From: an uncultured Ruminococcus sp. | Lineage (GTDB): Bacteria > Bacillota > Clostridia > Oscillospirales > Acutalibacteraceae | Assembly (NCBI GenBank): GCA_902761345.1 | Contig: CACWKD010000011.1 | Coordinates: 1 to 41,222 of the forward strand | Direction: 5' to 3' | Length of the DNA: 41,222 nt | Shown here: piece by piece, positions 7,967 through 16,380 of the stretch | How positions within the stretch are numbered: the stretch's first letter is position 1 | How the letters are laid out: each line of letters starts with the position of its first letter | Program-made: the position numbers and the translations under genes | Notes under the pieces: model-generated | Databases searched by the model: none | What the model saw: only the letters and a program-made list of their open reading frames with translations | What the model was told of the DNA's origin: nothing

Positions 7967-8813
7967 AGGCACACGTCTTTATCCCATGACTAAGGTTGTG
8001 TCTAAACAGCTTCTTCCGATTTACGACAAACCGCTTATATATTATCCGTTGTCGGTTTTAATGCTTGCAGGAATAAATGATATTCTTATAATATCGACGC
8101 CTAACGATATTTCGCTGTATAAAAAGCTTTTTGAAGATGGAAGCCGACTTGGTATCTCTGTAAGCTATGCCGTACAGCCCGAACCGAAAGGCTTAGCTGA
8201 AGCTTTTATAATAGGCGAAGAGTTTATCGGAGATGATTCGGTATGCTTGATACTTGGAGATAACGTGTTTTTCGGACAGTATTTTACAGATATTCTGGAG
8301 AAAACAAAGAGAGAGTTAAACGGTGCCGCAATATTTGGTTATGTGGTAAAAAATCCTAAAGAATTTGGTATCGTTGAGTTCGACAAAGATAATAATGTTA
8401 TTTCGATTGAAGAAAAGCCTAAGAAACCAAAGTCGAATTATGCAGTACCGGGTCTTTATTTTTATGATAATCAGGTAGTAGAGATAGCGAAAACAATAGA
8501 GCCGTCTGCAAGAGGGGAACTTGAGATTACAGCGGTAAACAACGCCTATCTTGAAAAAGGAATGCTCAAAGTATCTCTGCTTGGCAGAGGAATGGCGTGG
8601 CTTGATACGGGTACACCGTCGGGAATGATGAAAGCATCTCAGTTTGTAGAGAATGTTCAATCAAGACAGGGATTTTATGTTTGCTGTCCCGAAGAGGTAG
8701 CTTGGAGAAAAGGGTTTATTACAACTAAGCAGCTTGTTGATATCGGGCAGGAGCTTTCGATGACAGAGTACGGACAGTATTTGCTTTCACTTTCCGAAGA
8801 GAATATCGGTTAA
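7953..8813 (+). CDS. rmlA: Glucose-1-phosphate thymidylyltransferase, 5' end damaged
   Basis: RmlA makes dTDP-glucose from glucose-1-phosphate and dTTP. From [17 protein letters not shown] onward the protein is a near-perfect family match, including [40 protein letters not shown] and [10 protein letters not shown]. The family N-terminus, M-K-G-I-I-L-A-G-G-x-G-T-R-L, is missing. The frame runs back through L-P-K-N-K before GTRLYP, with a stop at 7923-7925 and no ATG. Only a weak TTG at 7953 is available, inside the SMR2 gene. The Gly-Gly of the dTTP-binding loop is thus lost. This looks like a small deletion joining the SMR2 end to about codon 10 of rmlA, or an assembly fault. As written, activity is doubtful. 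The remaining 3' end is complete. Confidence 0.85.
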   Translation: MPKNKGTRLYPMTKVVSKQLLPIYDKPLIYYPLSVLMLAGINDILIISTPNDISLYKKLFEDGSRLGISVSYAVQPEPKGLAEAFIIGEEFIGDDSVCLILGDNVFFGQYFTDILEKTKRELNGAAIFGYVVKNPKEFGIVEFDKDNNVISIEEKPKKPKSNYAVPGLYFYDNQVVEIAKTIEPSARGELEITAVNNAYLEKGMLKVSLLGRGMAWLDTGTPSGMMKASQFVENVQSRQGFYVCCPEEVAWRKGFITTKQLVDIGQELSMTEYGQYLLSLSEENIG

Positions 8814-8834
8814 TTAAGAGGAGTTTTTTGTAAT

Positions 8835-9887
8835 ATGAAAAATGTATTAGTTACAGGCGGAGCAGGGTTTATCGGTTCTAATTTTGTAAATTATATGCTT
8901 GATAATACAGACGCATTTATAGTAAATCTTGACGTGCTAACATACGCAGGAAATCTTGAAAATCTCAAAGATATAGAAGATAATAAAAATTATCGTTTTG
9001 TAAAGGGAGATATTAGAGATAAGGATCTTGTTGCTCAAATTTTTACAGAATATGATATTGACACCGTTGTAAATTTTGCAGCAGAATCGCACGTTGACAG
9101 GAGTATAGTTGAGCCGGAGATTTTTCTCACAACAAATGTAATAGGAACACAAGTACTTTTAAATGCGGCTAAGCAGCGCTGGAATCTCAGACCCGATGAT
9201 AAATATTCAAGAGAGTATAGAGCCGGTGTAAAATATCTTCAGGTATCTACTGATGAAGTGTATGGAGCACTTGGCAAGACAGGTATGTTTACAGAGGAAA
9301 CGCCGCTTTCCCCGAACTCACCTTACTCTGTTTCAAAGGCGAGTGCAGATATGCTTGTAAAAGCATATAACAACACATTCGGACTGCCTGTTGTGATTAC
9401 ACGCTGTTCTAATAACTACGGACCGTACCAGTTTCCGGAGAAACTAATTCCTCTTATGATAAACAACTGTTTAAACGATAAGCCGCTTCCTGTATATGGT
9501 GACGGTATGCAGATAAGGGATTGGCTTCATGTAAAGGATCACTGCAGTGCGATCGCAACAGTTCTTCAAAATGGCAGAATTGGGGAAGTATATAACATTG
9601 GCGGTAATAACGAGAAAGCCAATATAGAAATAGTTAAGCTTATTATCGGTACAATGGACAAGTCAGAAGGTCTGATTACTTATGTTAAGGATCGTCCGGG
9701 TCATGACCGCCGTTATGCGATTGACAATACAAAAATTACAAGTGAGCTTGGCTGGTCACCGTCATATACTTTTGAGCAGGGTATAGCTGAAACGATCGAG
9801 TGGTTTTTGAGTCACCGTGAATGGATAGATAAGATTATTTCAGGCGATTATCTCAGTTACTACGATAAGATGTATAGCATTGATTAA
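8835..9887 (+). CDS. rmlB: dTDP-glucose 4,6-dehydratase
   Basis: An extended short-chain dehydrogenase/reductase of 350 aa with NAD-binding GGAGFIGSNF at residues 8-17, STDEVYG with its catalytic threonine/aspartate, and the active-site YSVSKASAD (Tyr, Lys). Further matches are NNYGPYQFPEKLIPL, RDWLHVKDHC and RPGHDRRYAID. It converts dTDP-glucose to dTDP-4-keto-6-deoxyglucose, the substrate for WecE. It lies 21 bases after rmlA with a GAGGAG site. rmlC and rmlD are absent here, so the keto-sugar is more likely to go to an amino-sugar than to rhamnose. Confidence 0.96.
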   Translation: MKNVLVTGGAGFIGSNFVNYMLDNTDAFIVNLDVLTYAGNLENLKDIEDNKNYRFVKGDIRDKDLVAQIFTEYDIDTVVNFAAESHVDRSIVEPEIFLTTNVIGTQVLLNAAKQRWNLRPDDKYSREYRAGVKYLQVSTDEVYGALGKTGMFTEETPLSPNSPYSVSKASADMLVKAYNNTFGLPVVITRCSNNYGPYQFPEKLIPLMINNCLNDKPLPVYGDGMQIRDWLHVKDHCSAIATVLQNGRIGEVYNIGGNNEKANIEIVKLIIGTMDKSEGLITYVKDRPGHDRRYAIDNTKITSELGWSPSYTFEQGIAETIEWFLSHREWIDKIISGDYLSYYDKMYSID

Positions 9888-9890
9888 AAA

Positions 9891-9924
9891 AAGGCAGGAG
9901 TGAAAAAATACTCCTGCTTTTTTA
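9891..9924. terminator. Bidirectional intrinsic terminator between rmlB and the VWA gene
   Basis: An 8-bp GCAGGAGT stem (9894-9901 with 9910-9917) has T runs on the plus-strand side and, read on the minus strand, eight T residues. It serves both convergent genes. Confidence 0.88.
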
Positions 9925-9946
9925 TTAATGATTATATAAAAGAAAA

Positions 9947-11242
9947 TTACTGTTTGTACTCATTTACAATGTCTATAATTATATCATACAAACTTTGAAC
10001 TTCATAGTATCCTATGATGGGTTCGAGATGTGAGTCGCCTATACCCGAATCATCGGTAAGGAATACATACTTACCGTTTGTGGTTATAGCAAGTGCTCTG
10101 CCGAAAAGCTCGGTTTCTCTTTCAGAGTTTGATGATACCACAGGGATAATATGAATACCTTTTGCCGAGGCTTCTTTGATTGCAGAGTTAATAGTATCTT
10201 CCGTACCGTAATGAGGAGGAGCGTCGAAGATAAGAAAAGCAAGCTTTACAGATTGTTCGTCCCAGTCGCTTTCAAAGATAGATTCTTTTAAAATATCAGC
10301 GACTGCCTCCGGAGTATCTCCGCCGCCTTGTGCAGATTCGGCATTCAAAGCGTTTTGAAGATCTTTAATATTTGAAGTAAAGCTGTTGCATTTGGTAACG
10401 TACTCATCGCCCTCATCACGATAGAAGTTCACAGCGTATCGAGTATTATCAGTTCCCAGCTTATCTGTAATAGCTGTAAATTCACTTTGCAGGAAAAGCA
10501 TTTCATCAGACATTGATCCTGTTGCATCGAGAATAAACATTATATCGGTTTTTTTATAGAGATTTTCTTTGCTGTCAAAAGTCACTTCGGTAACGCTGTC
10601 GGAGGATTTACTGTCAGACTGTGAATTATTGTTAGCCTTTTGAATTTCACAGGTTTGTTTTTGTCCGTCAAGTTCGATTTCAGCGGAAACACCCTCGTTT
10701 CCTTCCGGGGCAAACAAGTATGCGATACCGTTTTTATCTGTCAGGGAAGTCCATAGAGTATTATTCTTGCTGTCTAAAAGGGAGACAAAGGCATTGGGAA
10801 GAGGCTTACCCTCGCTGTCCTTTACATTAACAACAGTACGAAAACAAGGATCAATACCATAACTTGGAAAAGAAATAAGATCGGTGTTTACAAGGTTTGT
10901 AAAAAATCCCCAGTTATCGTTATCGTCCCAAACGCCTGCCGTTAGCTGTCCTGCGGCCGGTGGTTGAGTTGGCGGTTCGCTTACTTCAGAGGAAGGGTCA
11001 AATGTAGCGGCAGGATTAGTGGTTGAAGCGGGAGCGGTATCATAAGCGCCTGCCGCAGGTTCTGCATATTCATCTCCTCTGCCATCATAGTCATATCCGT
11101 CACCGTCAACAGCTTCACCGTATAAAATATCATCTGATTTGTTTAAAGGTGTATCATTTACGGTTTCTTGTTGACCGCAGCCGTAAAACGTAGCAATCAA
11201 AGCAACAATCAGTATAGAAAGCATTATCTTTTTGTGTTTCAT
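9947..11242 (-). CDS. Lipoprotein with carboxypeptidase-regulatory-like fold and VWA domain
   Basis: A secreted, lipid-anchored protein of 431 aa. After the signal (lipobox ATFYGC, Cys about residue 22) comes a Pro/Thr/Ala-rich low-complexity stretch to about residue 110. Next is a short beta domain of the regulatory type (TVVNVKDSEGKPLPNAFVSLLDS... TDKNGIAYLFAPEG). A von Willebrand A domain follows from about 235 to the end, with the MIDAS motif DATGSM and an AQGGGDTPEAV segment. The longer frame starts at 11302, but ATG 11242 has AAAGGAGT eight bases upstream and gives a proper signal peptide. It sits alone on the minus strand. Surface adhesion or scaffolding is plausible; function is not known. 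Confidence 0.85.
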   Translation of the reverse strand: MKHKKIMLSILIVALIATFYGCGQQETVNDTPLNKSDDILYGEAVDGDGYDYDGRGDEYAEPAAGAYDTAPASTTNPAATFDPSSEVSEPPTQPPAAGQLTAGVWDDNDNWGFFTNLVNTDLISFPSYGIDPCFRTVVNVKDSEGKPLPNAFVSLLDSKNNTLWTSLTDKNGIAYLFAPEGNEGVSAEIELDGQKQTCEIQKANNNSQSDSKSSDSVTEVTFDSKENLYKKTDIMFILDATGSMSDEMLFLQSEFTAITDKLGTDNTRYAVNFYRDEGDEYVTKCNSFTSNIKDLQNALNAESAQGGGDTPEAVADILKESIFESDWDEQSVKLAFLIFDAPPHYGTEDTINSAIKEASAKGIHIIPVVSSNSERETELFGRALAITTNGKYVFLTDDSGIGDSHLEPIIGYYEVQSLYDIIIDIVNEYKQ

Positions 11243-11270
11243 AAGCGTCAACTCCTTTATGCTTTTAATA

Positions 11271-11299
11271 ATTATATCAATAGTTATACAACAATTCAA
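11271..11299 (-). promoter_or_regulatory. Predicted promoter of the VWA lipoprotein gene
   Basis: Read on the minus strand: TTGAAT (11299-11294), a 17-nt spacer and TATAAT (11276-11271), about 30 bases before the chosen ATG. Confidence 0.7.
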
Positions 11300-11406
11300 C
11301 AATTAAACATAAAGTTTTACAAATTTAACAATATGTTTAAAGTCTTTTGCTCGTAATTATATATACATAAATACGGAAATTGAATAGATACTAAATATTT
11401 AAAGAC

Positions 11407-11445
11407 CAAGAAATAAGCGGCAAGAATTTCCTGCCGCTTAGCAAT
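11407..11445 (-). terminator. Probable terminator after metK
   Basis: An 11-bp stem (11414-11424 with 11430-11440, one wobble) lies just past the metK stop. The following minus-strand T stretch is interrupted, so efficiency is uncertain. Confidence 0.6.
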
Positions 11446-11451
11446 ATTAAG

Positions 11452-12645
11452 TTATTTGGATAATTCAGCTACAACCGTTTTAAGCTGTTCTATTTTATTC
11501 AGCTTTTCCCACTCGACATCGAGATCCTCTCTGCCGATATGACCGTAGCTTGCAAGCTGTCTGTATATAGGTCTTTGGAGTTTCAGATTTTTGATAATAG
11601 CGCCGGGTCTTAAATCGAAAACCTTGCTAACTGCACTTGAAAGAACCTCATCTGAAACCGAACCTGTTCCAAAAGTGTCTACCATAACGGAAACAGGTTT
11701 TGCAACGCCTATTGCATAAGCAATTTGCACTTCGCACTTTTCGGCAAGACCTGCGCCTACAATATTTTTAGCAACGTGTCTTGCAGCATAAGCAGCGCTT
11801 CTGTCAACCTTAGTGGGGTCTTTTCCGCTGAAAGCACCGCCGCCGTGACGTGAGTAACCGCCGTATGTATCAACGATTATTTTTCTTCCTGTAAGACCGC
11901 TGTCACCGACAGGACCGCCTATAACAAATCTGCCTGTTGGGTTAATGAAGTATTTAGTGTTTTCGTCGAGCAGATTTTCAGAGATAATCGGCTTAACAAC
12001 ATTTTCGATAAGGTCGCCTCTTATTTGATCCAAAGTTACATAAGGGTCATGCTGAGTAGAGATAACGATAGTATCAATTCTGACAGGCTTGTCACCGTCA
12101 TATTCAACGGTAACCTGAGTTTTTCCATCGGGTCTGAGATAGGGGAGAGTACTGTCTTTTCTTACTTCGGCAAGTCTTTTTGCAAGCTTGTGAGCAAGCG
12201 AAATAGGCATAGGCATAAGTTCGGGGGTTTCATTGCATGCAAAGCCGAACATCATACCCTGATCTCCTGCACCAATTCTGTTATTGTCGTCCTCTTCACC
12301 GTCACGAAGTTCAAAGCTTTCATTAACGCCCATAGCAATATCGGGAGATTGGTTGTCAATTGATGTAAGAACAGCACAGGTGTTGCCGTTAAAGCCGCAT
12401 TCGGGGCTGTCGTAACCGATACTGTTGATAACATCTCTTGCAATTGTGTTAATATCTACATAGCAGTCTGTTGAGATCTCGCCCATAACGTGAACCATTC
12501 CTGTTGTAGCAGTAACCTCGCAGGCAACGTGAGCGTCACTGTCCTGTCTGAGAATTTCGTCAAGAATAGCGTCGGAGATCTGATCGCAGACTTTATCGGG
12601 GTGCCCTTCCGTAACCGATTCGGAGGTAAATAATTTACGAGCCAT
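11452..12645 (-). CDS. metK: S-adenosylmethionine synthase
   Basis: Methionine adenosyltransferase: ATP plus methionine to SAM, a cytosolic tetramer. The 397-aa protein carries [16 protein letters not shown] at the N-terminus, the [12 protein letters not shown] active-site loop and the phosphate-binding [19 protein letters not shown]. The frame could begin at 12654, but ATG 12645 gives the usual [18 protein letters not shown] start and has AGGA eight bases upstream, while the earlier ATG overlaps that site. It is transcribed alone from a strong promoter. The leader is only about 60 bases, too short for a SAM riboswitch, which many Firmicutes place here. Confidence 0.97.
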   Translation of the reverse strand: MARKLFTSESVTEGHPDKVCDQISDAILDEILRQDSDAHVACEVTATTGMVHVMGEISTDCYVDINTIARDVINSIGYDSPECGFNGNTCAVLTSIDNQSPDIAMGVNESFELRDGEEDDNNRIGAGDQGMMFGFACNETPELMPMPISLAHKLAKRLAEVRKDSTLPYLRPDGKTQVTVEYDGDKPVRIDTIVISTQHDPYVTLDQIRGDLIENVVKPIISENLLDENTKYFINPTGRFVIGGPVGDSGLTGRKIIVDTYGGYSRHGGGAFSGKDPTKVDRSAAYAARHVAKNIVGAGLAEKCEVQIAYAIGVAKPVSVMVDTFGTGSVSDEVLSSAVSKVFDLRPGAIIKNLKLQRPIYRQLASYGHIGREDLDVEWEKLNKIEQLKTVVAELSK

Positions 12646-12712
12646 TTTTATCATCCTTTCTTTTCTATATTATTTTATTAAAACTAAAATTTCGTATCAT
12701 AGTACAGCTTAT

Positions 12713-12741
12713 ATTATATCTGTTATTGGCGAAAAAGTCAA
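12713..12741 (-). promoter_or_regulatory. Strong promoter of metK
   Basis: On the minus strand: TTGACT (12741-12736), a 17-nt spacer and perfect TATAAT (12718-12713). The predicted start near 12706 gives a leader of about 60 bases. Confidence 0.82.
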
Positions 12742-12824
12742 TAAGAACATAAGAGGTTGTTTTATTGTTGAGGAAATTACATTTTACATTATTAAAATTT
12801 TGTAATAACTTTTTTGATTTTTTG

Positions 12825-12853
12825 TTGCTATTTTATCGAAATAATAATATAAT
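12825..12853 (+). promoter_or_regulatory. Predicted promoter of the murD operon
   Basis: TTGCTA (12825-12830), a 17-nt spacer and TATAAT (12848-12853), about 70 bases before murD and divergent from the metK promoter. The 270-base metK-murD gap holds nothing else that I see. Confidence 0.68.
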
Positions 12854-12924
12854 ATTATCTTAGAGAGATATGTCAAATTTTCTTACTTTAATTACAACAA
12901 ACCATATAAAGAGAGGTTATATTT

Positions 12925-14316
12925 ATGGATAGCAGAACAGAACGTTTCTTGAAAAGTCTCAGCGGAAAACGTATAGCATTATGCGGTATCGGACGCAGTA
13001 ATCTTCCCCTTATTTCACTGTTTAAGAAATATGGTGCAGTGATCACTGCCTGTGACAGAAGAACCGAGGAGCAGCTTGGAGATATGGCACAGCAGGCAAA
13101 GGACGCAGGCGCAAAGCTTAGTCTTGGAGATAGTTATCTTTCACACCTTGATGTGGATATAGTTTTCAGAACTCCGGGTATGCGTTACTATATGGACGAA
13201 TTGTCCGATATGAGAAACAGAGGAATTGCAGTGACGTCTGAAATGGAGGTTTTCTTTGATCTTTGCCCATGTAAGATTATTGCCGTAACAGGCAGTGACG
13301 GTAAAACTACCACCACTACTGTTATTTCCGAAATGCTGAAAGCAGACGGAAAAACTGTGCACCTCGGAGGAAACATCGGCAAACCGCTTCTCCCTGAGAT
13401 TGAAACTATCTCACCCGATGATTACGCAGTAGTAGAGCTTTCAAGTTTTCAGCTTATCTCAATGAGAAACAGTCCCGATATAGCGGTGGTAACAAACCTT
13501 GCTCCAAATCATCTTGACGTTCATAAGGATATGCAGGAGTATATCGATTCCAAGAAGAATATAGTTCTTCATCAGAATGCTTTTTCAAAGAGCGTACTTA
13601 ATCTTGATAACGATATTTCTAATTCATTCTCGGACGATGTTAGAGGCAGATTGCTGAAATTCTCTCGCAGACAGAGTGTAGAGAACGGAGCATATATGAG
13701 CGAAAACGGAGATATTATCTATGCAGAAAACGGTGCAGAAATTTTTGTTATGAATAAGAACGATATAAAAATACCGGGACTTCACAATGTTGAGAATTAC
13801 CTTGCCGCAATTTGTGCAGTATGGGGCGAGGTGTCAAAGGATAGTATCGTAAAGGTTGCAAAGGAATTCGGAGGAGTAGCACATCGTAATGAATTTGTAC
13901 GAGAGATAGACGGAGTAAAGTATTACAACGACTCTATTGCTTCAAGTCCGACAAGAACAGCACTTGGAACATTATCTCTGTATGATGAGAAGATAATAGT
14001 AATTCTTGGCGGTTACGACAAACACCTTGACTATATGGAATTGGGCGAGCTTATTGTAAAAAAGGTCAAGACCGCTGTTATTATGGGCGCAACCGGTCCG
14101 AAAATCGAGAAAGCGATAAGAGAAGCAAAAGAGTACAGTGAAAACAATCCAAAGATAATAAGAGTTGAAAATATGGAGCAGGCGGTTGCAGCGGCAAAAG
14201 CTAATGCAGTACCCGGAGATATAGTATCAATGTCGCCTGCAAGTGCAAGCTTTGATCTTTATAAGAACTTTGAGGAGAGAGGCGAGCATTTCAAGAAGAT
14301 AGTAAACAGTCTTTAA
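12925..14316 (+). CDS. murD: UDP-N-acetylmuramoyl-L-alanine--D-glutamate ligase
   Basis: A Mur ligase of 463 aa adding D-Glu to UDP-MurNAc-L-Ala in the cytoplasmic stage of peptidoglycan synthesis. An N-terminal Rossmann domain (GIGRSNLPLI, residues about 20-30) is followed by the ATP loop VTGSDGKTTTTTVI near 115-130, VVTNLAPNHLDVH, the NVENYLAAI segment, and AHRNEFV...YYNDSIASSPTRT of the ligase core. The C-terminal domain ends with DIVSMSPASASFDLYKNFEERG, typical of MurD. AGAGAGG precedes the ATG. It is first gene of an operon with two M42 peptidases and a GNAT gene, not in a classical mur/fts cluster. Confidence 0.95.
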   Translation: MDSRTERFLKSLSGKRIALCGIGRSNLPLISLFKKYGAVITACDRRTEEQLGDMAQQAKDAGAKLSLGDSYLSHLDVDIVFRTPGMRYYMDELSDMRNRGIAVTSEMEVFFDLCPCKIIAVTGSDGKTTTTTVISEMLKADGKTVHLGGNIGKPLLPEIETISPDDYAVVELSSFQLISMRNSPDIAVVTNLAPNHLDVHKDMQEYIDSKKNIVLHQNAFSKSVLNLDNDISNSFSDDVRGRLLKFSRRQSVENGAYMSENGDIIYAENGAEIFVMNKNDIKIPGLHNVENYLAAICAVWGEVSKDSIVKVAKEFGGVAHRNEFVREIDGVKYYNDSIASSPTRTALGTLSLYDEKIIVILGGYDKHLDYMELGELIVKKVKTAVIMGATGPKIEKAIREAKEYSENNPKIIRVENMEQAVAAAKANAVPGDIVSMSPASASFDLYKNFEERGEHFKKIVNSL

Positions 14317-14328
14317 GGAGGATAATAA

Positions 14329-15339
14329 ATGACAGATTTACTAATTACCCTGTGTACAGCGAAAGGTGTATCGGGAGATGAGTTTTCAGTAAGCCGAATT
14401 ATAAAAGATGAAATGTTAAAGTATGCGGATACGGTTGTAATCGACAAAAATAATAATGTACTTGCTGCAATAGGAGATACGACTGAGCATAATATTATGG
14501 TTGACGCACATTTAGACGAGATAGGTTTTGTTGTTACATATATAGACGATGACGGATTTATTAAGGTATCGTCAAGCGGCGGAATGGATTACAGAGTTGT
14601 ACAAGATACAAGGTTTAAAATCCTTACCGAGAAAAAGGAGATAAGTGCAGTAGTATGCTGTATGCCGCCGCACCTATCGGACGGAGGAGAGGATAAAGCT
14701 CCTTGCGCTGACAGTATTTACCTTGATACGGGACTAACTGCTTCAGAGGTAAAATCTATGGTTTCCCCGGGAGATTTTGTGGCATATGATGTTACGCCTA
14801 TAAAACTATTGAATAACCGTTTTAGCTGCTGTTCAACAGATAACAGGGCAGGTTGTGCGGTGTTACTCAGAACAGCACAGATGTTAAAGGAAAATCCTGT
14901 GAATACAGGCGTTACGTTTGCTTTTACCTCACAGGAGGAAACATACGGTAAAGGTGCGATGACTTCGGCATATTCAGTTAATCCCGATGAGGCTATCAGT
15001 ATAGATGTAAGCTTTGCTATGCAAAAAGGCGTTTCGGAAACCGAGAGCGGCAAGCTTGGAGAGGGTGCGATGATATGTATATCTCCTGTATTGTCAAAGA
15101 AAATGTACAATAGGCTTATAGCAGTATCAAAGAAGTATGAAATACCGTATCAGCTTGAGGTGACAGGGGGACTAACTGGAACTAACGGCGATAAAATATC
15201 GGTTACACGCAGCGGTATTCCAACGGCAGTAGTATCAGTACCACAGCGTAATATGCATACTCCTGCTGAAATAATCAGTCTTGACGATATTGAGAACACA
15301 GCAAAGCTTTTGTATGAATACATAAGAGAGGCATATTGA
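14329..15339 (+). CDS. M42-family metallo-aminopeptidase (FrvX/TET-like), copy 1
   Basis: A cytosolic di-metal aminopeptidase of 336 aa. The expected ligand and catalytic set is complete: H61 and D63 (DAHLDEIG), bridging D171 (TDNRAG), catalytic E203 with metal ligand E204 (SQEETYGKGA), D226 (SIDVSFA) and H310 (RNMHTPAE). Such enzymes form large tetrahedral dodecamers that trim short peptides. It starts 12 bases after murD with AAGGAGG, and is followed 12 bases later by a diverged paralogue. Exact substrate preference (neutral, acidic or aromatic N-terminus) cannot be read from sequence. Confidence 0.92.
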   Translation: MTDLLITLCTAKGVSGDEFSVSRIIKDEMLKYADTVVIDKNNNVLAAIGDTTEHNIMVDAHLDEIGFVVTYIDDDGFIKVSSSGGMDYRVVQDTRFKILTEKKEISAVVCCMPPHLSDGGEDKAPCADSIYLDTGLTASEVKSMVSPGDFVAYDVTPIKLLNNRFSCCSTDNRAGCAVLLRTAQMLKENPVNTGVTFAFTSQEETYGKGAMTSAYSVNPDEAISIDVSFAMQKGVSETESGKLGEGAMICISPVLSKKMYNRLIAVSKKYEIPYQLEVTGGLTGTNGDKISVTRSGIPTAVVSVPQRNMHTPAEIISLDDIENTAKLLYEYIREAY

Positions 15340-15351
15340 GGAGGAAAAATT

Positions 15352-16380
15352 ATGGATATGAAATTACTCAAAAAGCTATGTCTTACAAATGGTGTTTCAT
15401 CAGGTGAAGAGGAACTGCGTAGTATAATAATAAAAGAGATAGACGGTCATGCAGATGAAATGTATGTAGATAAAAGCGGAAATCTTATTGTATATAAAAA
15501 GGGAAAAGAGCGTGCAGAAAATAAACTTCTGTTGTCCGCACATATGGACGAAGTAGGCTTTATCGTAACAGGTGTAAACGCAGACGGTACACTTACAGTA
15601 GATGAGGTAGGCGGTATAGACAGACGAATAATTGCAGGTAAGAGGGTTCATCTGTGTACCTCTGGTATTGACGGAGTGTTTGGTATAAAGCCTATTCATC
15701 TTTCAAAAGGAGACAGCAGAAACGATATTCCTAAGCTTTCCGATATGTACATAGATATAGGAGCGAAAGATAAAAAAGACGCAGAAGAAAACATTACAAT
15801 AGGTGAGCTTGCAGCCTTTGAGGGCAGATATGAGGAAACTGATACCTCTATTATAACAAAGGCACTCGATGATAGGGCAGGCTGTTTAGTCTTGATAGAG
15901 ATGATAAAATCAGAACTGCCATATGATATGTATTTTTCATTTGTTGTACAGGAAGAAGTAGGACTGCGAGGAGCAAAAACTGCCGCATATTCCGTAGACC
16001 CCGATTTTTCGATAGTAGTAGAAACTACCACAGCCGCAGATATTCCCGATAACGATGATAGTAAAAAGGTATGCAGATTAGGCGAGGGTGCTGTAATATC
16101 ATTTATGGACAGACGAACTCTTTACGACAGAGAATTGTACAAGAAAGCGTTTTCGGCGGCAGAAAACGCAGGAGTAAAAGCACAGGCGAAGCAAGCAGTT
16201 GCAGGAGGAAACGACGCAGGTGTAATCAGTACATCGAGAGGCGGTGTAAGGACGATAGCCGTATCCTTACCGTGCAGATATCTTCATGCTCCAAACACTA
16301 TTGCAAATAAATCAGACCTAAATGCAGTATTCAAAACTGTATCGGAACTTGCAAATATAATAGCAGGCGGACAGGTATGA
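15352..16380 (+). CDS. M42-family metallo-aminopeptidase, copy 2
   Basis: A tandem paralogue of the preceding gene, 342 aa. Ligands are H64 and D66 (SAHMDEVG), D173 (LDDRAG), E201/E202 (VQEEVGLRGA), E224 (VVETTTAAD) and H312 (RYLHAPN). The position-224 ligand is Glu where copy 1 has Asp, a difference associated in metallopeptidase clans with altered substrate class. The two copies are clearly diverged and probably differ in specificity or mix in one oligomer, which is inference. ATG 15352 follows GAGGAGG; the stop overlaps the next gene as ATGA. Confidence 0.92.
   Translation: MDMKLLKKLCLTNGVSSGEEELRSIIIKEIDGHADEMYVDKSGNLIVYKKGKERAENKLLLSAHMDEVGFIVTGVNADGTLTVDEVGGIDRRIIAGKRVHLCTSGIDGVFGIKPIHLSKGDSRNDIPKLSDMYIDIGAKDKKDAEENITIGELAAFEGRYEETDTSIITKALDDRAGCLVLIEMIKSELPYDMYFSFVVQEEVGLRGAKTAAYSVDPDFSIVVETTTAADIPDNDDSKKVCRLGEGAVISFMDRRTLYDRELYKKAFSAAENAGVKAQAKQAVAGGNDAGVISTSRGGVRTIAVSLPCRYLHAPNTIANKSDLNAVFKTVSELANIIAGGQV

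Noticed and set aside
12655-12724. Possible SAM riboswitch upstream of metK
   Set aside because: The predicted leader is only about 60 bases and I find no SAM-I/III core or terminator stem; the strong promoter sits too close to the gene.
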